In this document: positions 14,327 to 20,430 of the stretch, one piece after another | How positions within the stretch are numbered: the stretch's first letter is position 1 | Layout of the letters: every line of letters begins with the position of its first letter | Origin: JAFDWI01 sp964544305 | GTDB taxonomy: Bacteria > Actinomycetota > Acidimicrobiia > Acidimicrobiales > Iamiaceae | Direction: 5' to 3' | NCBI GenBank assembly: GCA_964544305.1 | Contig: CAZJAZ010000050.1 | Coordinates: 1-20,430 of the forward strand | Length of the DNA: 20,430 bases | Notes under the pieces: generated by a model | Seen by the model: the letters and a program-made list of their open reading frames with translations, nothing else | Database searches by the model: none | What the model was told of the DNA's origin: nothing | Made by a program: the position numbers and the translations under genes

Positions 14327-15957
14327 GCACGCTGTCAGGCACGAACGCACATGTGCGAACAACTCCATCTCGCAACGCGAAACAGAATGGCGTGTATTAC
14401 ACGCCTCTGGCGGTAGCCAAGAGGCTTGCGACACTTGCGTGTTCAAGCATTGATCGGTCTGCCCGAATCGGTGATCCGTCGTGTGGCGACGGTCGGTTTC
14501 TCATTGCGACGATTGAAGCCCTTGTGGCGAGAGGAGCTGACCCATACGACGTTGTGACGCGTCAGATCTTTGGGTGTGATATTGACCCGGTCGCTGTTTC
14601 ACACGCCCGAACTCGTATTGCAGATTGGTCACTCGCGCACCTTGGTGCGCGCATTGAGCCGCCTCATTCGCACCTTGTTATTGCCGATCCACTGGTGGAT
14701 CGGTTCACAAACACGTGGCTTTCGCCAACCTTCTCGCTCGATGCGGTTATCGGGAATCCACCCTTTGGAGCGCAGCTCAAGTCTGTCACTGCTGCGAGTC
14801 GTTCACGGCGCAATGAACTTGATCGAGCGTTTCCGGGTGCAAAACTTGGCTACGCGGACACTGCCGGTCTTTTCTTAGTGCGTGCTCTTGAGATGGTGCG
14901 AGAGGGAGGTCTCGTGATGCTTATCCTCCCCGATTCCCTCCTCGCGGCGCGCGATGCCAGCCCAATTCGTGACTTCGTATCGCCTCGCACAGCGTGGCAA
15001 GCCTTGTGGTATGGGGGTTCAGATGTTGGCTTCGATGCTTCAGTCAATGTCTGGGCACCAATTTTCACGGTACATTCCCAGCGGTCCAAGCAGCCTCCGA
15101 TCCTGCGCTACGTCGGAGCAGATGTGCGCCCATGCAACACGGTCAAGATAAATGAGATGAGAAACACCTGGTCCTACCTCATTTCGGACCTGACGGGTGG
15201 TATGGCAAGCGGAACGCTTGATTCGCTTTCGACGAGTGGACGCGTCGTCGGAGATGTCGTCACAAGCCATGCAGGATTCCGCCGACATTTCTACGGTTTG
15301 GCACCGCATATTGTTGAGAAGGGTCACGCAACGAGCAAATGGCCACGTGTGGTCACCACGGGAATGATTGACCCATGCCGACTGCGCCGTGATGGAACGG
15401 TGCGCATTGCAAAACGCGAGTTTCGCGAACCGGTCTTGGATGCCGTTGGCTTGGCAGGTTCGAATGAATCATTGGCGCTTTGGGCCTCCGAGATGCAGTC
15501 CCCAAAAATATTGGTGGCCTCACAAGGAAAAGTGCTTGAAGTGGTCGTTGATGAGCGCGGTGTCTCTGTGCCATCGACGCCGGTGATCGCCCTCAAACCA
15601 CGTGCAGGTACCCCAGTGAATCTCTCCGCCATTGCCGCAGTGCTTACGTCGCCGGTAGCCGCGGCCATGCTCCATGAAACACAAGCAGGTTCAGGACTGT
15701 CCGGCGACGTTTGTCGCGTGTCTGGTGCATTTCTTGCGTCTATTCCGCTGCCCATGTTCGATCAGCACTTGGCAACAGCCACAGACTTCTTCAATGCGGC
15801 AATGGCCGCTGCAATGACCAATGATGCAAATGAATGGAACCGAGCTCTCGACCAGCTCGGGCTGGTGATGTTGGCCGCGTACGGTCGTAGCGACGCAACA
15901 GAGTTGTTCGATTGGTGGAAGGATCGTCGTCCGCCGTGGCGCGATGCGCGACGATAA
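14323..15957 (+). CDS. N6-adenine DNA methyltransferase, gamma class (TaqI/Eco57I-like), no visible nuclease
   Basis: A 544-aa SAM-dependent methyltransferase. Motif X-like GVYYTPLAVAKRLA is at 23-36, motif I GDPSCGDGRFL at 50-60, the acidic motif II GCDIDP at 84-89, ADPL at 121-124, and the catalytic motif IV VIGNPPFG at 142-149. GGLVMLILPDSLL at 195-207 follows. The remaining roughly 330 residues would hold target recognition. No PD-(D/E)XK endonuclease motif was noticed and no restriction gene is adjacent, so it looks orphan. The start is TTG at 14323 in a TTGA overlap with the previous stop; an in-frame GTG at 14353 is the alternative. Its 3' end overlaps the next gene. The lodging between two membrane/beta-domain genes is odd. 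Confidence 0.87.
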   Translation: MSTLSGTNAHVRTTPSRNAKQNGVYYTPLAVAKRLATLACSSIDRSARIGDPSCGDGRFLIATIEALVARGADPYDVVTRQIFGCDIDPVAVSHARTRIADWSLAHLGARIEPPHSHLVIADPLVDRFTNTWLSPTFSLDAVIGNPPFGAQLKSVTAASRSRRNELDRAFPGAKLGYADTAGLFLVRALEMVREGGLVMLILPDSLLAARDASPIRDFVSPRTAWQALWYGGSDVGFDASVNVWAPIFTVHSQRSKQPPILRYVGADVRPCNTVKINEMRNTWSYLISDLTGGMASGTLDSLSTSGRVVGDVVTSHAGFRRHFYGLAPHIVEKGHATSKWPRVVTTGMIDPCRLRRDGTVRIAKREFREPVLDAVGLAGSNESLALWASEMQSPKILVASQGKVLEVVVDERGVSVPSTPVIALKPRAGTPVNLSAIAAVLTSPVAAAMLHETQAGSGLSGDVCRVSGAFLASIPLPMFDQHLATATDFFNAAMAAAMTNDANEWNRALDQLGLVMLAAYGRSDATELFDWWKDRRPPWRDARR

Positions 15958-16858
15958 TGCTATGAGATCACGACGAGAGCGTCGTCGCATTCGTAGATCA
16001 TCCCCTGATGCTCCACAGGGTTTTGTGCCTGTCATCGTTGTGTGCGTTGGATTAGGCGTGGCCATTGCGATGCTCTCGATGGGGCTTCAACGCGCACCAA
16101 CACAGGCTGAAACTCCATCTGAAACCCAACTGGTGAATGGAAAGATTGTCAGGAAGGGCGAGGTAGGAACAACCGTTCCAACGACCGTTGAGATCAGTGG
16201 AGCGCAAACAACCAATGCCTTTGTGACCACGACAACACCGATTACGACGACATCATCAACGACAACAACATTGCCCAGTCGCGCACTTCTCACGTTTAGC
16301 CGCACTCTGGTTCGCCTCGATGCGTCGCATCGCACGACAACGGTTCTCGTTCGAAGTGCCTGGCCCAAAGACGTGGGTTTCTTTCTTGGCAATGTGCCTG
16401 CCGGGCTATCGGTGAGTCCGACTTTTGGTCAAGCACGAAAAGGTCACTCGGTGAAAGTGACGATTCGCCTGGTGGATCCATCCACCGCACGAGGTGGCGA
16501 ACTGCAAATGATTGCCGCCAATGGCTCGTCGATTTCATTGAGAATCGAGGTTGCCTCGCCGCAACAAACTATTGGCCAGGTCGCCTTCACTCCGGTGCAG
16601 CCGGTGTGTAATCAGCCGGTCATTGTGCACGTACCAGCCGTAAGTGGAAGTGTGAATTCCATGATCCTTCACGTCGACCAAATCATGGGAAGCGCATTTC
16701 CAATGACGGTTGCTCTTGATGGTTCGTGGTCGGCGGTGGTGACCGCACCACAGAGCCAAATCATGTCTGGGACGATCACCGTGACAAACGACGAACAACT
16801 CACATCCTCCAAAATGTTTTCGGTTTCGTTGGCTGGCGGCCCGATGTGCGTTGACTGA
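15944..16858 (+). CDS. Single-TM protein with Thr-rich linker and extracellular beta-sandwich domains
   Basis: A 304-aa protein. A very basic N-terminus (SRRERRRIRRS) is followed by one TM helix at about 26-46. A Thr-rich linker (roughly 77-111, with runs of Thr) leads to an Ig-like region at 113-205 (LLTFSRTLVRLDASHRTTTV and so on) and a second beta-rich part at 206-304, with Cys222 and Cys302 placed to form one disulfide. The orientation is N-in, C-out. It copies the general design of the zinc-ribbon protein two genes upstream, without the ribbons. The ATG at 15944 overlaps the methyltransferase end by 14 nt; an ATG at 15962 is an equally good start, and neither has a ribosome site. No family is recognised. 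Confidence 0.8.
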   Translation: MRDDNAMRSRRERRRIRRSSPDAPQGFVPVIVVCVGLGVAIAMLSMGLQRAPTQAETPSETQLVNGKIVRKGEVGTTVPTTVEISGAQTTNAFVTTTTPITTTSSTTTTLPSRALLTFSRTLVRLDASHRTTTVLVRSAWPKDVGFFLGNVPAGLSVSPTFGQARKGHSVKVTIRLVDPSTARGGELQMIAANGSSISLRIEVASPQQTIGQVAFTPVQPVCNQPVIVHVPAVSGSVNSMILHVDQIMGSAFPMTVALDGSWSAVVTAPQSQIMSGTITVTNDEQLTSSKMFSVSLAGGPMCVD

Positions 16859-16920
16859 TCGAACGCGTGCTCGACAAATTGATCTTGACTTACCCCGTGT
16901 TGAGCGAGTGAACTGGGGTT

Positions 16921-17035
16921 GCCATCAAGAGCGTCTCGAATACTTCGAGTCCGGCAACCTGGGGAGGACCCCCAAGGTGCCTCCTGCCACATCGGCGGGG
17001 ATGCGGCCGTCAAATATGCCGGCAACAAACGGTCC
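16921..17035 (+). promoter_or_regulatory. SAM riboswitch (SAM-I/SAM-IV clan) upstream of metX
   Basis: The conserved core CCGGCAACC (16951-16959) and AAGGTGCC (16974-16981) has the order and spacing of the SAM-I/IV clan. The pairings seen are P1 CATC/GATG (16923-16926, 17000-17003); P2 CTCGAA/TTCGAG (16935-16940, 16944-16949); P3 TGGGG/CCCCA (16960-16964, 16970-16974); P4 CCTGCC/GGCGGG (16983-16988, 16994-16999); and P5 CGGC/GCCG (17004-17007, 17018-17021). The P3 loop GGACC (16966-16970, borrowing one P3 base) can pair with GGTCC (17031-17035). P5 and this loop-tail pseudoknot favour a SAM-IV-like or SAM-I/IV variant fold. P2 is short, with little loop left for the usual P2 pseudoknot. SAM binding should lower metX expression. 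It lies 73 nt before the metX start. Confidence 0.85.
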
Positions 17036-17070
17036 CCATCGGTGTACAAAGGTGCCTTGTCCTCCTCATC
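17006..17070 (+). repeat. Degenerate echo of the SAM aptamer core
   Basis: This stretch repeats the landmarks of the aptamer in the same order: GCCGTCAAAT (compare GCCATCAAGA at 16921), CCGGCAAC (17019-17026), AAGGTGCC (17049-17056), then TCCT...CATC (17060-17070; compare TCCT...CATC at 16982-16993). P2 is missing and the P3 equivalent pairs poorly. The first half also serves as P5 and pseudoknot strand in the fold above. It may be a decayed tandem aptamer or part of the expression platform. Confidence 0.45.
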
Positions 17071-17101
17071 TTTGTCACTGCGCGCTGAGAAGGCCCAGGA
17101 G
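17054..17101 (+). promoter_or_regulatory. Possible translational expression platform of the metX riboswitch
   Basis: CTCCT (17062-17066) can pair with the metX Shine-Dalgarno AGGAG (17097-17101), hiding it. A competing helix, GCCTT (17054-17058) with AAGGC (17090-17094), would leave the site free. The two helices cross, so they should be mutually exclusive. No terminator-like hairpin with a U-run is present, which points to control at translation. Helices are only 5 bp, so this is tentative. Confidence 0.35.
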
Positions 17102-17107
17102 AAGCGC

Positions 17108-18337
17108 ATGACGAAGGAAATGCAACCCGAAAGGACCGAGACATCATTGCTTCTTAATTGGCGGACGTCTCGACCTGAAACGCTCCCGGCGTCTGGGGCA
17201 TGGCGACCTGGCGATGAATTGGGTGAACGACGATTTCTTCGCACGGCGGCAGACCGCCCGTTTGTGCTCGAAGGTGGAGGCCAGCTCCGAGATATCGATC
17301 TCGCATTTGAAACCTGGGGCGAACTCAATGACGCCGGTACGAACGCCGTATTGCTCTGTCACGCGTTGACGGGAGATAGCCACGCGGCGGGTCCGGCTGG
17401 GAAAGGCCATCTCACGCCTGGTTGGTGGGATCCGCTGATAGGCCCAGGACGTGCGATTGATACAAACAAACACTTTGTTATCAGCGCGAATGTTCTTGGC
17501 GGATGCCAAGGATCAACGGGGCCATCATCGACGCGTCCCGACGGAAATGGACGATACGGGCCCGATTTTCCCGTCGTTTCCATTCGCGACCAAGCCAGAC
17601 TGTTCGCTCGTCTTGGAGACAGTCTCGGAGTAAATCTGTGGCACGCAGTTGTGGGCGGCTCGATGGGGGGAATGATCGTTCTCGAGTTTGGGGTCATGTT
17701 TCCTGATCGGGTGAACGCAATTGTTCCAATCGCGACCTGTGCTGCTGCCACCGCGCAACAGATTGCGTGGTGGAGTACTGGTCGTCGCGTCATTGCACTC
17801 GACCCGAACTGGCGCGGTGGCAACTATTACGATGCCCCAAGCGGGCAGGGTCCACATGCTGGACTTGCGCTCGCACGTTCGGTCTCACAAATTACTTTTC
17901 GAACTGACGACGCATTTACCGATCGCTTTGGCCGCGACGTGGTTGAGCCCGTTGACGGAGCGTTTACGATGTGGCAGCGCTTTGAAGTCGAGCGGTATTT
18001 GGAATATCACGGTGATAAATTGGTCCGCCGATTTGATGCAAACTCGTACTTGTTGTTGACCAAAGCCATGGACTTACACGACCTTGGTCGCGGGCGGGGA
18101 GGAGTTGGCGCAGCTTTGCGTCGGATTACGGCAAGGGCCCTTGTCCTAGGCGTGAACAGTGACATTTTGTATCCCGAGTATCAACAAATTGCACTTGTTG
18201 ATGGGATGACGTCAACGCACGCGACGTATCAAACCATTGATAGTCCTCACGGTCACGACGCGTTCCTTATCGAAATGGGCCAAGTGGGGGAGAGCCTGCA
18301 CTCGTTCTTTGACCAGTTGGGAGATCCTGATTCATGA
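17108..18337 (+). CDS. metX: Homoserine O-acyltransferase (acetyltransferase type)
   Basis: A 409-aa alpha/beta-hydrolase enzyme that activates homoserine by acylation from acetyl-CoA (or possibly succinyl-CoA) for methionine synthesis. Landmarks are LCHALTGDSHA (83-93), SANVLGGCQGSTGPSS (126-141), the nucleophile elbow GGSMGG with Ser185, Asp352 (NSDILYP) and His383 (SPHGHDAFL). Length and triad are intact. The frame is open back to 16919, through the riboswitch, but the ATG at 17108 has AGGAG 6 nt upstream and gives the family N-terminus. It overlaps the next gene by ATGA (4 nt). The leader holds a SAM riboswitch, which supports the methionine role independently of the protein sequence. Acetyl versus succinyl preference cannot be read with certainty. 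Confidence 0.94.
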   Translation: MTKEMQPERTETSLLLNWRTSRPETLPASGAWRPGDELGERRFLRTAADRPFVLEGGGQLRDIDLAFETWGELNDAGTNAVLLCHALTGDSHAAGPAGKGHLTPGWWDPLIGPGRAIDTNKHFVISANVLGGCQGSTGPSSTRPDGNGRYGPDFPVVSIRDQARLFARLGDSLGVNLWHAVVGGSMGGMIVLEFGVMFPDRVNAIVPIATCAAATAQQIAWWSTGRRVIALDPNWRGGNYYDAPSGQGPHAGLALARSVSQITFRTDDAFTDRFGRDVVEPVDGAFTMWQRFEVERYLEYHGDKLVRRFDANSYLLLTKAMDLHDLGRGRGGVGAALRRITARALVLGVNSDILYPEYQQIALVDGMTSTHATYQTIDSPHGHDAFLIEMGQVGESLHSFFDQLGDPDS

Positions 18338-19518
18338 CAGAGCAAATCAATCCAGCCACGCTTGCAATTTTGGCGGGTCGTGATGACAGCGATAGCTCGC
18401 TTGCCCCAGTGATTTATCCAACGACCGCATTTACGTCGCACAGTGTCGCTGAATCACGCGAGTTCGCAACGAACCCCAAGGCAGACCGGTTCTATTCAAG
18501 AAACGGCAATCCGACGGTGCGGTTATTTGAAACGGCTATCGCTCAGATGGAAGGTGTTGAAGACGCTCGAGCATATGGATCGGGTATGGGTGCGGTCACC
18601 GGCGTGATTCTGGCCTTGTGCTCAGCGGGAGATCACATTGTCACCCAAACACAGCTCTACAGCGTGACGCAGCTTGTATTTCAGGCACTTTGTCCACGAT
18701 TTGGTATCGACGTCACGTTCGTTGATGGGACGCAACCAGGAGCGTTTGCTGCCGCCGTGCAACCAGGGCGGACCATGTTGGTCTGGGCTGAGACACCGGC
18801 GAATCCTCGACTTGATCTTGTTGATCTTGACGACCTTGGTTCGATTGCAGGTCCGGTCACCGCGGTGGACTCAACATTCGCTACGCCGCTTGGTCAACGT
18901 CCTTCACAACATGGAGTCGACCTTGTTGTGCACTCCGCGACCAAGGGAATTGCAGGTCATAACGATGCGACCTTGGGTGTCGTCGCTGGCTCTGAAGAAT
19001 TGGTGAATTGGTTGCGCGGGTTTGCATTTTTGCAAGGGGCGGTCGCGTCTCCTTATGACGCAGCGAACGCACTTCGAGGGCTTCGGACCCTGCCGGCGCG
19101 ACTTCAGATGCAGTCAGCCAGTGCTTTTGAGATTGCTTCAATGCTTGACGCACATCCCCAGGTAGCAAATGTTCGCTACCCAGGTCTTCCAAGTCACCCG
19201 CAACATGAACTTGCAAAAGCGCAACTGCATTCGATGGGAGCCATGCTGTCATTTGATGTTGCTGGTGGGCTTGAAGCCGGAAGTCGAGTGGTGGAGTCCC
19301 TTCGCATAGCGAGAATGGCACCCTCGTTAGGGGGGCCAGAAACGTTGGTGACGCATCCAGCATCAACCACGCATGTTGGTTTGAACGAGGAAGAACTCAA
19401 AGCCAGTGGAATCGGCCCTGGAACAATCCGTGTGTCCGTTGGCCTTGAGTTTGCTGGAGACCTCATCGCCGACTTTGAATCGGCACTTGGACACGCCTCA
19501 CAGGCTGCAACAGAGTAG
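18334..19518 (+). CDS. PLP-dependent cystathionine gamma-synthase / O-acetylhomoserine sulfhydrylase family
   Basis: A 394-aa Cys/Met-metabolism PLP enzyme. Features are YPTTAFTS (28-35), RFYSRNGNPT (52-61, phosphate-binding Tyr54 and Arg56 from the partner subunit), YGSGMGA (81-87), active-site Tyr109, Asp179 against the PLP ring nitrogen, and the Schiff-base Lys204 in HSATKGIAGHND. It should replace the acyl group made by MetX with cysteine (giving cystathionine) or sulfide (giving homocysteine). Coupled translation with metX (ATGA) supports that. It departs from the usual family at LYSVT (normally LYG-x-T) and TKGIAGHND (normally TKYINGHSD), so MetB-like and MetY/MetZ-like labels are both provisional. 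Confidence 0.9.
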   Translation: MTEQINPATLAILAGRDDSDSSLAPVIYPTTAFTSHSVAESREFATNPKADRFYSRNGNPTVRLFETAIAQMEGVEDARAYGSGMGAVTGVILALCSAGDHIVTQTQLYSVTQLVFQALCPRFGIDVTFVDGTQPGAFAAAVQPGRTMLVWAETPANPRLDLVDLDDLGSIAGPVTAVDSTFATPLGQRPSQHGVDLVVHSATKGIAGHNDATLGVVAGSEELVNWLRGFAFLQGAVASPYDAANALRGLRTLPARLQMQSASAFEIASMLDAHPQVANVRYPGLPSHPQHELAKAQLHSMGAMLSFDVAGGLEAGSRVVESLRIARMAPSLGGPETLVTHPASTTHVGLNEEELKASGIGPGTIRVSVGLEFAGDLIADFESALGHASQAATE

Positions 19519-19531
19519 CGTCGTGCACAGC

Positions 19532-20185
19532 ATGTCTATCCGTTCACCGCGTTTGCGTCAGTTGAACCGAATACGTTTCCTCTGTGCGTTCGCGTTTCTT
19601 GGAGCGGCCGCGTTTGGCCTGTTGAGCACAATGACGCCGGCTCATGCGCTCAACGTCGCCAAAGTCGAACCGCCTCCATCAACTGCCCCACCAACAACAG
19701 GAGGAACACTACCTCCTGCAACAACGGTGCCCGAGGTTGTGACGACCATCCCGACGACGTCGCCACCAACGTCTACGGTTGAGACAGCCCCTCCAACCAC
19801 ATCAGCACCACAATCAACGTGGCAGCCACAACAAAATGACAACACCTATTCATCGAACACGGTTGCCCCACGCGAGCGAAACAACGATGCGAATGCGGAT
19901 AGCGTTCCGCCGATGACGACGACGCAAGATCTCCTTGTGGGGCCTTCGACCACGCCCGCTCCCACAACTACGGTTGCAAAGCGCTCAAGTTCAACGGTCA
20001 CAACAAGCCAAGGCAAGAGTGACCCCAAAGTATGGGCCGTGGTCGCTGGACTTCTTGCGGTGGCACTGGCGTTGGGCACTGCAACAGTGTTTTATGCGCG
20101 AGCAACCAAGCCGGTCGCAGATACCCCCCAGCGAGGACGGTCTCGCTACAGCGATCTGGTTATTACTCCTCCAGAATCACCGTAA
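19532..20185 (+). CDS. Secreted Thr/Pro-rich protein with C-terminal membrane anchor
   Basis: A 217-aa protein. Residues 1-39 form a signal peptide with basic n-region (RSPRLRQLNRIR), hydrophobic core and AHA cleavage site near 39. Residues 45-160 are Thr/Pro/Ser-rich and disordered, probably exposed and a possible O-glycosylation target. A TM helix at 167-188 is followed by a basic cytoplasmic tail ending ITPPESP. No domain is recognised. The frame is open upstream from 19406 inside the PLP-enzyme gene, but the ATG at 19532, 13 nt after that stop, starts the signal peptide. GTG at 19523 is an alternative. There is no Shine-Dalgarno. It may ride on the met operon mRNA or have its own promoter. 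Confidence 0.75.
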   Translation: MSIRSPRLRQLNRIRFLCAFAFLGAAAFGLLSTMTPAHALNVAKVEPPPSTAPPTTGGTLPPATTVPEVVTTIPTTSPPTSTVETAPPTTSAPQSTWQPQQNDNTYSSNTVAPRERNNDANADSVPPMTTTQDLLVGPSTTPAPTTTVAKRSSSTVTTSQGKSDPKVWAVVAGLLAVALALGTATVFYARATKPVADTPQRGRSRYSDLVITPPESP

Positions 20186-20236
20186 ACACGGCCGATCATT
20201 CTCTAAGGGCATAGCAAACACTCTTGTGAGGTAACC

Positions 20237-20430
20237 ATGCAGTGCAACAAGTGCAATACCGAAAATACGGATGATTCGAAGTTCTGCATGACGTGTGGGG
20301 AGCGTCTTGAGCCTATTGCCCAAGCACCTGAGCCAAACGTTGAGAACCCGTGGTTGCCGCCGGTTGATGTGCCGCCGCCTCCGGTTGATGTGGCTCCGCC
20401 TGCGCCTCCGGTTGATGTGGCTCCGCCTGC
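20237..20430 (+). CDS. Zinc-ribbon protein with Pro-rich repeats (3' end beyond window)
   Basis: 64 codons are visible from the ATG at 20237, preceded by GAGGT (6 nt). The N-terminus MQCNKCNTENTDDSKFCMTC is a zinc ribbon with Cys3, Cys6, Cys17 and Cys20, similar to both ribbons of the protein at 12785. A Pro-rich spacer with repeated PPVDV units follows. By analogy a TM segment may come after, but that is out of sight. The function is unknown. Confidence 0.75.
   Translation, partial: MQCNKCNTENTDDSKFCMTCGERLEPIAQAPEPNVENPWLPPVDVPPPPVDVAPPAPPVDVAPP
20354..20430 (+). repeat. In-frame tandem repeat encoding PPVDVAPPA
   Basis: A 27-nt unit beginning cctccggttgatgtg occupies 20378-20404 and is repeated exactly from 20405 to the window edge (26 nt seen). 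A shorter degenerate unit precedes it at 20354-20377. The repeat keeps the frame, so copy-number change would only lengthen the Pro-rich linker. Confidence 0.85.

Noticed and set aside
16919..17107. In-frame N-terminal extension of MetX by 63 codons
   Set aside because: The extension runs through the SAM riboswitch and is not MetX-like; the ATG at 17108 has a good ribosome site.
20354..20430. Start of a CRISPR array
   Set aside because: The repeats are directly adjacent, in frame and Pro-rich, with no spacers; this is a protein-coding tandem repeat.

Overview
The window reads as an ordinary chromosomal segment of an actinobacterium, probably a mid-GC, compact-genome lineage such as Acidimicrobiia (inference). 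Pointers to this are a type II (aspartate-bearing) menaquinone-synthesis MenB, a SAM-clan riboswitch with SAM-IV-like features, several -10 boxes of the form TANNNT placed 6-7 nt before a start codon (leaderless-transcript geometry), and frequent GTG/TTG starts. A run of 100 Ns at 12219-12318 marks a scaffold gap, so this is a draft or metagenome assembly. No tRNA, rRNA, IS element, prophage or CRISPR array was seen. No stretch above 300 nt lacks a gene; the largest gaps are 7999-8169, 10966-11191 and 16859-17107.

Layout. (1) 1-3548, minus strand: a close-packed run mutM > SDR oxidoreductase > menB > FAD-linked oxidase (cut by the left edge). (2) 3646-5246, plus: a membrane-anchored FecR-like protein overlapping a crotonase-family gene that lacks both catalytic glutamates. 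(3) 5233-6281, minus: two overlapping small multi-pass membrane proteins, divergent from (4) 6314-7657, plus: a GT-C glycosyltransferase, which converges on and overlaps msrB (7597-7998, minus). (5) 8170-9966, plus: a long acyl-CoA dehydrogenase behind a leaderless-type promoter, converging on an APH-fold kinase (9973-10965, minus). (6) 11192-12684, plus: a glutathione-peroxidase-family thiol peroxidase and a DEAD-box helicase interrupted by the gap.

(7) 12785-16858, plus, is the most unusual part: three genes overlapping end to end encode a double zinc-ribbon/TM/extracellular beta-domain protein, an N6-adenine DNA methyltransferase with no visible nuclease, and a second TM/Thr-rich/beta-domain protein. 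(8) 16859-19518, plus: a SAM riboswitch followed by metX and a PLP-dependent cystathionine-gamma-synthase/O-acetylhomoserine-sulfhydrylase-like gene overlapping by ATGA. This is a methionine-biosynthesis operon controlled by its end-product cofactor. Downstream of the aptamer lies a degenerate echo of its conserved core. (9) 19532-20430, plus: a secreted or anchored Thr/Pro-rich protein and the start of another zinc-ribbon protein with a Pro-rich tandem repeat, running off the right edge.

The strongest candidates for something new are the zinc-ribbon/methyltransferase/beta-domain triad and the duplicated aptamer core. Both are inferences from sequence reading, and the decisive searches are given with each finding.
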